Assembly (NCBI GenBank): GCA_002104895.1
Contig: MCFG01000003.1
Location: 245,001 to 255,000, forward strand
Origin: Anaeromyces robustus
Lineage: Eukaryota; Neocallimastigomycota; Neocallimastigomycetes; Neocallimastigales; Neocallimastigaceae
Direction: 5' to 3'
DNA length: 10,000 nucleotides
Made by a program: the position numbers and the translations under genes. The notes beneath the pieces were generated by a model. That model was not told where the DNA came from and made no database searches. It was given only the letters and a program-made list of their open reading frames with translations. Within the stretch, counting starts at the first letter, position 1; every line of letters starts with the position of its first letter. Positions 1-10,000 of the stretch are shown here, piece after piece.

Positions 1-84
<84 letters not shown>
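1..84 (+). repeat. (AAT)28 array coding for poly-asparagine
   Basis: Twenty-eight perfect AAT units start at the window edge and are in frame with the HEAT-repeat gene, giving a poly-Asn tract. The array may extend further left. Using one codon throughout indicates recent slippage expansion, while the mixed Asn/Ser/Asp codons just after it look older. Confidence 0.9.
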
Positions 85-86
<2 letters not shown>

Positions 87-1998
87 TAATAACAGCAATA
101 ACAACAATAGTAATATTGATTCTATTAATAATAATGAGAATAATCAAAATTCAAATGAAGTTATTTCTAAAAGAAAACTATTTAGAACGAAACATAGTTA
201 TTTAACTATATCTTTAATTCATTTTTCTTCATTGCTAAAAAATGATCCATCTCGTCAAATATCAACATATAATTTTGAGAAAAATGAATTTATTAATGAA
301 GAAGATATTATACCATTACCTTTATTTATTAAAACTCCACTATCAAATTATCAAGGACCTATACCCAAACCTAAAACTAAAATGTTCTATAGATTATATG
401 GAATATTTATTCAAGGTTTAAAAAGTCAAGATAAAGAAGTTCGTTTTGAATCCTTAAATGGAATTGCAAAATTGGATTGTATAGAAATGATACCTCAAAA
501 TGAAAAAATATGGTTTAATTCACTTTTAAGTCAGATTATTTCTGAAGGGAGTGCAGAAGACAAATGGATTATTTGTACTATGCTCTGTCGCCATGGCCTA
601 CAAACGATTCAAGTTATAAATTATTTAAAAAATATATTAGGGGATACCGATGTACAAAAAAGGAAATATGTTATATATTTATTATCTAATATTTCAGAAA
701 AAAATATTAAAGATTTAGTCAAAGACATAATAAATAATAGAATTAAAGATGCGAATTGGCGAGTTAGATTAGATTGTATAAGAATTCTTCAAAGATTATT
801 AAAGAGAATGCTAAAATACATACCAGAAAATGATTTGTACATTGATATTGATAAGGAAGCTATTCTAAAAGATAATGATAATATACAAAGTAACAATAAT
901 GATGATGATATTAATAAAATAATTAATAATGAAAGTCTAAGTAGTATCAAAAAAGAAAATTCAAATGATATCCATGATAATTACGATGAAGAAAAAGATT
1001 CTTATCTGGTTAATAAAGCTCTTCAAATTATTATGAATGTTATGTGGTATGATTGGAAATTAGAAGTTAGAAATTCAGCATCAAGGCTTTTAATGAAAAT
1101 TGGAAAAGGAAAACCAATTTATAGTTGGATTATTCAAATGATATCATCAGATAATCCTATGAAAAAAATAAATGGGTTAAAATGCATTGGATGTCTAAAT
1201 GTTATGACTCATGATGCAATCGATCCATTTCTTAAGTGCTTCGATGATGTTTTTTCAACTGTACGAGTTGAAGCTTGTAAAATTGCATATATCCTTGAAT
1301 TGAATTACCCTCCATTAGTTCAAAAACTAGCTAATTGCTTTGATGATAATTGTTGGGAAGTTCGTGCATATGCAGTAAAAGCAATGTCAAAGTGTCGATG
1401 CAAATCAAATTTAATTAATGATACTATTTTATGGAATCTAGTTCATGAAACCAACCATCGAGTATTATTTGAAACTTTAAAAACAGTTAAAAAATTAAAT
1501 TTAGTTAATGACAATACAAAAATACGAGAAGCTCTTATTCTTCTTTCTGAAGATAAAAATAAAAATATATCAGAATTTTCCAAAAAAACTCTATATGATA
1601 ATGGTATATTATTAGAAAAAAGTAGTACTAGTAATTTTGTAAGTCCAGAAGATATTGAAAAAGAAAAATCTCAAAAGGAAATTAATATACTCTATAATAC
1701 TCGACCGCCGTTTAATTTTGCATGTGACGGATTAGATATGATAAAACATGAAGTTAACTTATTAACGATGAAAGACTTTATAACTTCAGAAATTATTGAA
1801 CAAGAAAAGAATTATAAAAACATTTCCAGAAGTATAGTGAGAAAATCTTCAAATTATGAAAATAATAATAAAAAAATATATAAACAGCCTAATTATATTA
1901 ATTCTATTCGTAACAGATGTAATACATCTAATAAAGCTCCTCATTATAAAGTTAGAATTATTGATGATATGACTTTTAATTATATTGAACCTGATTAA
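1..1998 (+). CDS. HEAT-repeat protein, HEATR4-like, 5'-partial
   Basis: The frame is open from base 1 to a TAA at 1996-1998 (665 visible codons), so the true start lies to the left. The TTG at 232 is not a start: the same frame runs through it. Visible residues 1-60 are Asn-rich, beginning with 28 pure AAT codons that then diversify (AAC, AGC, GAT, CAA, GAG), which argues for coding rather than intronic sequence. From about residue 127 to 540 there are tandem HEAT-type helix pairs with the D-x-x-x-x-VR signature, for example DKEVRFESLNGIAKL, NWRVRLDCIRILQRL, WKLEVRNSASRLLMKIG, STVRVEACKIAYIL and CWEVRAYAVKAMSKC. An acidic Asn/Asp-rich insertion (about residues 277-337) splits the solenoid. 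The C-terminus holds RPPFNFACDGLDMIKHEV followed by a basic Asn-rich tail. HEAT solenoids are protein-binding scaffolds. The arrangement recalls HEATR4, a poorly studied protein that I associate with ciliated lineages, but that name rests on general resemblance. The HEAT fold is sure, the orthology is not. Confidence 0.85.
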
Positions 1999-2041
<43 letters not shown>

Positions 2042-2059
2042 ATATATTAAAAAAAAAAA

Positions 2060-2098
<39 letters not shown>

Positions 2099-2110
2099 AT
2101 ATATTAAAAA
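1997..2110 (+). repeat. Two AATA/AAAT arrays at the HEAT gene 3' end
   Basis: The array AATA x12 spans 1997-2044 and starts inside the TAA stop codon of the HEAT gene. After a spacer ATATTA plus an A run, AAAT x11 spans 2057-2100. The second block is followed by a near copy of the spacer (ATATTAAAAA), so the pair looks like a block duplication. Each unit junction reads AATAAA on the coding strand, so the 3' UTR carries more than twenty overlapping canonical poly(A) signal hexamers. Whether they function is not shown by sequence. Confidence 0.93.
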
Positions 2111-2246
2111 TAAATAAATAAACAATAAAGCTTATTTTTTTAATGTTAAATAATATTAATTATAATATATTTAACTAATAAAGTTTTTTTTTTATTAAAA
2201 TTTTTAAAGTATTTTTATTTGTTTTTGTATTATTTACTATTACATA

Positions 2247-2248
<2 letters not shown>

Positions 2249-2308
<60 letters not shown>
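2249..2308 (+). repeat. (AAAT)15 array
   Basis: Fifteen perfect AAAT units, again presenting AATAAA repeatedly on the plus strand. It lies about 250 bases downstream of the HEAT gene stop and directly abuts an AATT array, the two differing by one base per unit. Confidence 0.95.
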
Positions 2309-2312
<4 letters not shown>

Positions 2313-2334
2313 AATTAATTAATTAATTAATTAA
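2309..2334. repeat. (AATT)n self-complementary array
   Basis: Twenty-six bases of AATT repeats. Every unit is its own reverse complement, so the whole tract is a perfect palindrome. It lies about 127 bases upstream of the membrane-protein ATG. It probably arose by a change in the adjoining AAAT array. Confidence 0.9.
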
Positions 2335-2443
2335 ACATAAAGCAATAAATAATTTAATTATATATTGATTAATATAATTAAAAAAAATATAATTTATAAT
2401 AAAAAATTTATTTGAAATTAATTTATAAAAAATATAACAAAAT

Positions 2444-2458
2444 ATGAACAGATATTAA
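2444..2458 (+). other. Minimal upstream ORF (M-N-R-Y-stop)
   Basis: ATG AAC AGA TAT TAA lies in the leader of the membrane-protein gene, in a different frame, and its stop ends two bases before the main ATG at 2461. If the transcript start is upstream of 2444, this four-codon uORF would be met first by scanning ribosomes, and such close spacing could cause reinitiation or leaky scanning. The transcript start is unknown, so the role is inference. Confidence 0.45.
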
Positions 2459-2460
2459 AA

Positions 2461-4101
2461 ATGGAAAACAATGAATCTATTACAGAAACTACCACCCCAA
2501 ATACAGAAATAAAAGAAAGAGATAATAATAATATTAATGAAAGCAATAATGAATCTCTTACTGAAAATAATCACAATATCGAAACCGTTACAGAGAATAA
2601 TATTAATACCGAAGGTATATCAGAAAATGCGATAGAGTCTCCTCCTTTGATTTCAAATAATGATATTACAGGAAAAAAAGTATATTCAGAGGATAAACAT
2701 GTAGATGATAATATATCACTTAACAGCAGAAATGATATAGAAACGAAATCAAAATCAACAACTAATAAATTTCCACAATCAAGTTTAATGGAAAGTTTAC
2801 CAAATCAAATTATTAAAGATGATGTACCAAAAGAAGCAAAAGAAACAACAACTGATTTTAATTTTTGTGATATGTTTGATAATGTAGAAAAGAGTTTTAA
2901 TAATTCTATAAAAGACGACATAGAAAAAGTTAATAGTAAGTTCAATAATTTAGGTCATACTGTAAAATTTAAAGATTTTGAAGGCGATTTCAATAATATT
3001 GATGAAAAAAGTACTAGTACACAAATTACAAATGTTAATATTAATGATCCATTGTCTAAAAATTTTGATTTTCCATTAAAACATAATAGAATAGCAAATA
3101 TAGAAGATATGCGATCATCTAAAAATATAATTCGTATATTTCATAAATCAGAAACCATTGCAGAAAATATAAGTAATATTGAAAATAAAGAACGATTCAA
3201 AAATAGATTTAATAAGCCAAAACAATTAGGTCTTTCTAGTATACGGAAGCATTCTACATTTATATCAGATGCACATTTTTTGAACAAAAATAGACATGAT
3301 TTTTTTGATGAAAGCTTAAAAGAAGAAGCAAATTCAGTGAATGAAAAAGATTTGAATGATTTACATATGAATAAAAGTAATTCTACCCCTAATCTTAGTA
3401 CAGAAGATAATCTTAACGAATTAAGTGATCAAAGATTAAAAAGTTTCATTAAAGAAAAAAAAGCAAAAAAGAAAGACAAATTACCTATTACAACATTTAA
3501 AAAGAAGCCCACTAAAGGAAATAATATTTCAAGTTCTTCATTGGATCTTCTTTTAAATAAAGATCATGAAGATATAGGATATATTGATAAAATTATGTTA
3601 CAGAAAATGAATAATACATCAAAAGAAAGAAACATTATTAATAGTTCAGAATTTGAAAGAAATAAAAATAAATATTCAGAGGAACGATTTTATTATCCTA
3701 TAGAATTTACAGATAATGTTGAAGGTAGAAAATTATATTACGAATATAAAATTAGAAAAAATATGAGTACGGAACCTCTTATTATACACAGAAGAAACTT
3801 ATTATTTGTTATTTGTTTTTTATTAACTCTGTTTTTATTAGCTTTATTAATATATGATTATCATTCTTTACTTATAAATGAAAAAAATTCAATTTTTTTC
3901 AGTTGGATAAATGCTATATATATACTACATATTATTGATATATCAATAGCACTTTTAGCTTTTATTTATTCTAATGAAAGTTCTAAAAAAGTATTTACAA
4001 TGTTTACTATTTTATTAGGATTATTTACTATTGTACTTTTTATACTTCGATTTATATTTAACTGGACAACAAAAAATTTAATACCAGTTGATTATAAGTA
4101 A
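2461..4101 (+). CDS. Unrecognised protein: disordered N-terminus with three C-terminal membrane helices
   Basis: This is a single-exon ORF of 546 residues with start context AAAATGG and an in-frame TGA upstream at 2413. I do not recognise a family. Residues 1-440 are low-complexity and polar, rich in Asn, Ser, Glu and Lys. The first 65 residues contain loose repeats of the type TENN-I-T-E (NESLTENNHNIETVTENNIN). Later come Ser-rich stretches such as SNSTPNLS that look like phosphorylation substrates, and a very basic segment near 325-350 (FIKEKKAKKKDKLP). Three hydrophobic helices follow at about 446-467, 482-503 and 511-535, separated by short polar loops, with a short tail TTKNLIPVDYK. Basic residues just before helix 1 (KIRKN...HRR) suggest a cytosolic N-terminus by the positive-inside rule, which would put the C-terminus outside or in a lumen. 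It may be a lineage-specific membrane protein. No catalytic motif is seen. Confidence 0.85.
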   Translation: MENNESITETTTPNTEIKERDNNNINESNNESLTENNHNIETVTENNINTEGISENAIESPPLISNNDITGKKVYSEDKHVDDNISLNSRNDIETKSKSTTNKFPQSSLMESLPNQIIKDDVPKEAKETTTDFNFCDMFDNVEKSFNNSIKDDIEKVNSKFNNLGHTVKFKDFEGDFNNIDEKSTSTQITNVNINDPLSKNFDFPLKHNRIANIEDMRSSKNIIRIFHKSETIAENISNIENKERFKNRFNKPKQLGLSSIRKHSTFISDAHFLNKNRHDFFDESLKEEANSVNEKDLNDLHMNKSNSTPNLSTEDNLNELSDQRLKSFIKEKKAKKKDKLPITTFKKKPTKGNNISSSSLDLLLNKDHEDIGYIDKIMLQKMNNTSKERNIINSSEFERNKNKYSEERFYYPIEFTDNVEGRKLYYEYKIRKNMSTEPLIIHRRNLLFVICFLLTLFLLALLIYDYHSLLINEKNSIFFSWINAIYILHIIDISIALLAFIYSNESSKKVFTMFTILLGLFTIVLFILRFIFNWTTKNLIPVDYK

Positions 4102-4425
4102 TGAAATATATATATTTAAAGAAATAGAATTATTATATTATAATAAAATTAAATACTTTGAATGATTATTAAATATAAAAATTAAAGAAAAATGAAAATA
4201 AAACTAATAAAAAAGAAAATTTAATATATTAAAATAAAAAATTTGTAAAATAATACCTATAATATTTAGTATTTGGTATAATGAATTATGTACTTTTATT
4301 ATAAATAAAATAGAATATATTGATTATATTTTTATTTTGTTATAAAACATTATTAATAGCTTAATATTTTTAGATATTTATTGAAAAAAAAACAAAAATA
4401 AAAATTCCATAACTCAGTCATTTGT
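4102..4425. other. Convergent intergenic region
   Basis: This is the space between the 3' ends of the membrane-protein gene (plus) and the IQ-motif gene (minus). It is AT-rich with scattered A and T tracts and no ORF, RNA gene or array. It presumably holds both 3' UTRs. Poly(A)-like hexamers occur on both strands but are not distinguishable from background. Confidence 0.6.
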
Positions 4426-5564
4426 TCATTGATTAGATATTACTTCATTTATATAATCAAAATCTATTTGATTTAAATCGTAATTGTTTTTTAATATTCT
4501 CCACCATGGAGTCATAATTTCATTTATTGATTTTTGATGTTCTCTTTTAATTTCTTTTGATGGTAATTTTTGTTTTACAATGGGTAATAGCTTTAAATCA
4601 TTTATTTTTTTTGCATCAACTAATAATAGTTATAATAGATAATAACAACAATGATAAAATAAAACAATAAAATTCAATTAATAACATACTAATTAAAAAT
4701 ATTAGAATTATTATTATTAATATGATAAAATAATTACTATTTAATAATAAAATATCTATAGCATTTTTGTTTTCGTAAATTTTTTTTTTAAGTTGGAAAA
4801 AATGAAAATAATTTTCATAATAAGAATCCATAATTGTTTGGGCATCTTTTATTCTTTCAGATAATTCTTTTTTTTTTTCCTCTGAACTTTTTTCTTTAAT
4901 ATACTTTTTTTTATTAATTTCTCTTTTATATTTCTGGATATTATTATAAATATCTTCAAATTTTTTTTTGAGCCAAACTTTGTCATTAACTAAGTTTTGA
5001 GTGTTGATTCCCTCAATATATGATAAATCAATGATATCATTATTTTCTTTATCTTCATATAATGATGAAATAGTTTTAATGGTTTTTATTTTATCAATAT
5101 TTTTCCTTGTGTAATATCCTCTCCACATACTCTGTATTTTAATTGCTGCATTTTTTTTACTTTCTTTTTTATATTCAAAATATTTGCTATTGGAAAGTTT
5201 TCGAAGTTTTTGGAATTCTTCAAATTTGGCTTTTAAATATCGTTCATGTTTTACTAATGATTTATCTAAATGCTTTTTTCTATTATATAAATCTTTTTTA
5301 ATTTTATATGATTTTCTTGTAGTATAACCTCTATATATTGATTGTATTTTAGTTGCATATTCATTATATTTTTGTAACCTTCTTCTTGCCAAAAAACCTT
5401 TATTAATAAGTAATATAACGTATTGATTTTATTAAACGAAAACTCATTTAATAAATATTTATATTACATATATCATTTATTATATTTATTTAAAAAATTA
5501 TACCTCTTATTAATTTTTGAACTAATACAATTTTTTCTATACTATACTTTTCGATTTCTTTCAT
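4426..5564 (-). CDS. IQ-motif (calmodulin-binding type) protein, three exons
   Basis: Inferred exons on the minus strand are 5564-5504, 5397-4738 and 4619-4426 (915 nt, 304 residues, TGA stop). The ATG at 5564 is preceded by an in-frame stop at 5594. The central ORF has no ATG near its 5' end (its first in-frame ATG lies within IQ motif 3). Adding exon 1 completes an IQ motif across the junction: VQKLIRG joined to FLARRR. Both introns interrupt after codon base 1 and the phases match. Three IQ motifs are visible: about 12-30 (VQKLIRGFLARRR), 34-51 (KIQSIYRGYTTRK) and 103-120 (KIQSMWRGYYTRK). Charged, probably coiled-coil helix lies between and after them, with a Lys/Glu-rich stretch near 170-205. 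Exon 3 ends with a conserved-looking TPWWRILKNN. IQ motifs bind calmodulin or related EF-hand proteins, often on cytoskeletal or axonemal scaffolds. The layout faintly recalls SPATA17, but I cannot establish orthology. Confidence 0.85.
4620..4737 (-). other. Intron 2 of the IQ-motif gene
   Basis: A 118-nt intron with donor A|GTAATT at 4737 and acceptor TTATTAG at 4620. Reading through it would add a hydrophobic Ile/Leu tail and stop at 4616. That tail is an artefact, because splicing restores a charged, codon-structured exon in the right phase. Confidence 0.8.
5398..5503 (-). other. Intron 1 of the IQ-motif gene
   Basis: A 106-nt intron with donor AGAG|GTATAA at 5503 and acceptor AATAAAG at 5398. 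Splicing creates the Gly codon GGT in the middle of an IQ motif. The intron is in phase 1, as is the second intron of this gene. Confidence 0.8.
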
Positions 5565-5772
5565 AATTAATTCAACTTTTATTTTTTTGTATTACCGATT
5601 ATTATTGAAATAAATTCAGCATAAATACTATAGCAATTTATCATTAAATAATTAAAATAAAAAAATAAAATAAAAAATTTTTGTAATTAATTAATCTTTT
5701 AATAAAGACATCTCCGATAATATTTAATAAAGTTTCCAAAAATTAGCTCAATGTTAATATTTCCAATGTATC

Positions 5773-5852
5773 ATAATATAATATAATATAATATAATATA
5801 ATATAATATAATATAATATAATATAATATAATATAATATAATATAATATAAT
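5773..5852. repeat. (ATAAT)16 pentanucleotide array
   Basis: Sixteen perfect ATAAT units. It lies about 210 bases upstream of the IQ-motif gene ATG, where the promoter would be expected. Length changes here could alter promoter spacing, but that is inference. Confidence 0.95.
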
Positions 5853-6529
5853 ATATTGGTATAATATATATTGATATATTATATAATATTAACCTTTTAC
5901 TTCATGAGTAATTTATTGTAGTATTAATTTATTCATTAATAAATAAGAGAATATATATTTTTAAAAAAGTTTATAAAGATTAGGATATATATAATTAATA
6001 AAAAACTATACAAAATAGTAAATGTCTTTTTTAAAATATTAAATATTATTTCACGAGGTATAAATATTTGAAAAATAATCTATGAGAGATATTAAAAATT
6101 TATATTATATCATTTTCATTTGTTATTGTAATTACAGATTCTTGATATTATTTAAAATAACAATTTATTATAAAATTTACTAAATTGTACTAAATTTTAT
6201 ATAGAGGTCATAAATATTATTGACATTTTTTCAAAATATCCATTTTATAAAATAATCGTCATCTTTTCTAATTTCATATATGAAAAAAAAAAAAATAAAT
6301 CTTCAATTATATTTAATTTTTTATTAAAAAATGAAGGACTTCATATTTAGGATATTAAAAAATTTACATTTTTCGGTTAAAATATCAATATATTATACGT
6401 TAAAAAAATTTTATTTCTAAAATTTTGTTTAATAAAAATTATTATGTTTTAATATTACCCTAAAAAAAAAGTTGACCATAACTTTTAATTTATAAATATA
6501 TAATTTTTCATTTCAATCTATCTACTCTC

Positions 6530-6712
<183 letters not shown>

Positions 6713-6718
6713 AAGTAA

Positions 6719-7110
<392 letters not shown>

Positions 7111-7267
7111 AAATAATTATAATAAATACAACAATGAAATAAAAAAAAATAACATACTAATATGATATTCATGTATTTTTAATTTATTAATTAAATATTG
7201 TTTATGCTTTATATTAAAAATCAATAAGTTATAGATGTACAAATAATTTTAAAGTTTTTTTCATCAA

Positions 7268-9242
<1,975 letters not shown>

Positions 9243-9320
9243 CTTCAATAATAAATATATAATATATATATATATAACATATATGTTAAAATATATAACA
9301 TATTATAAATAATAATTATT

Positions 9321-9740
9321 AAAATAAAATAAAATAAAATAAAATAAAATAAAATAAAATAAAATAAAATAAAATAAAATAAAATAAAATAAAATAAAAT
9401 AAAATAAAATAAAATAAAATAAAATAAAATAAAATAAAATAAAATAAAATAAAATAAAATAAAATAAAATAAAATAAAATAAAATAAAATAAAATAAAAT
9501 AAAATAAAATAAAATAAAATAAAATAAAATAAAATAAAATAAAATAAAATAAAATAAAATAAAATAAAATAAAATAAAATAAAATAAAATAAAATAAAAT
9601 AAAATAAAATAAAATAAAATAAAATAAAATAAAATAAAATAAAATAAAATAAAATAAAATAAAATAAAATAAAATAAAATAAAATAAAATAAAATAAAAT
9701 AAAATAAAATAAAATAAAATAAAATAAAATAAAATAAAAT
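9321..9740. repeat. (AAAAT)84 perfect pentanucleotide array
   Basis: Eighty-four uninterrupted AAAAT units, 420 bases with no mismatch. In the CPSF2 transcript it reads as UUUUA repeats. The minus strand is open in every frame only because a 5-base unit without stops cycles through all phases, so the Phe-Ile-Leu-Phe-Tyr peptide is not a gene. Confidence 0.97.
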
Positions 9741-9751
9741 AATAAATCATA

Positions 9752-10000
<249 letters not shown>

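Larger units (their letters stand above)
2111..2460. other. Intergenic and leader region between the two plus-strand genes
   Basis: This stretch is almost pure A and T with poly(dA) and poly(dT) tracts, no conserved ORF and no RNA gene that I can see. It holds AAAT x15 at 2249-2308 and the AATT array at 2309-2334. The rest should contain the 3' flank of the HEAT gene and the promoter and 5' leader of the membrane-protein gene. No specific promoter motif can be separated from background in such AT-rich DNA. Confidence 0.6.

Noticed and set aside
232-234. TTG as start of the HEAT-repeat gene
   Set aside because: The frame is open upstream to base 1, and nuclear genes of eukaryotes start at ATG. 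The true start is outside the window.
5853-6529. Possible additional gene or structured RNA in the unique part of the gap
   Set aside because: No ORF of useful length, no splice-linked exons and no tRNA-like arms were found. The 6-base-arm inverted repeat at 6331-6344 is too short to support a call.
9319-9750. Minus-strand ORF of a repeated Phe-Ile-Leu-Phe-Tyr peptide
   Set aside because: A 5-base unit ATTTT contains no stop in any phase, so any long array of it is open. It lies within a CPSF2 intron.

Overview
This window is nuclear DNA from a eukaryote with an extremely AT-rich genome. The evidence is short spliceosomal introns with GT...AG borders, Asn- and Lys-rich proteins encoded almost entirely by A/T-ending codons, intergenic DNA that is nearly all A and T, and very long simple repeats. 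An anaerobic gut fungus (Neocallimastigomycota) fits best: a HEATR4-like protein and an IQ-motif protein would suit an organism with flagellated zoospores. This is inference from composition and gene content. Dictyostelids and other AT-rich protists are not strictly excluded. TAA and TGA both act as normal stops, so the genetic code looks standard.

Layout from left to right. (1) 1-1998, plus strand: the 3' part of a HEAT-repeat protein gene resembling HEATR4. Its reading frame is open to the left edge through a run of 28 AAT (Asn) codons. (2) 1997-2460: AATAAA-type tetranucleotide arrays, then an AATT array and the leader of the next gene. (3) 2461-4101, plus strand: an unrecognised protein with a long disordered N-terminus and three C-terminal membrane helices, preceded by a four-codon upstream ORF. 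(4) 4426-5564, minus strand: a three-exon gene for a 304-residue IQ-motif (calmodulin-binding type) protein. Its end exons were found by matching splice phase. (5) 5565-7267: gene-poor DNA with several arrays. (6) 7268-9242, minus strand: the last six exons of CPSF2 (CPSF100/Cft2), a core subunit of the pre-mRNA cleavage and polyadenylation machinery. The gene continues past the right edge through an intron made largely of (AAAAT)84 and (AAT)83.

The genes do not form a functional cluster. CPSF2 is housekeeping 3'-end processing. The HEATR4-like and IQ proteins may be cilium-related. The membrane protein is an orphan. The most striking aspect is the interplay of repeats and genes. Simple repeats inflate two CPSF2 introns that would otherwise be about 100-150 nt. 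Arrays containing AATAAA in every unit begin inside the stop codon of the HEAT gene. The repeats inside CPSF2 are oriented so that the transcript is U-rich and lacks AAUAAA.

No convincing new defence, mobile or RNA system was seen. There is no transposon, tRNA, rRNA or CRISPR array.
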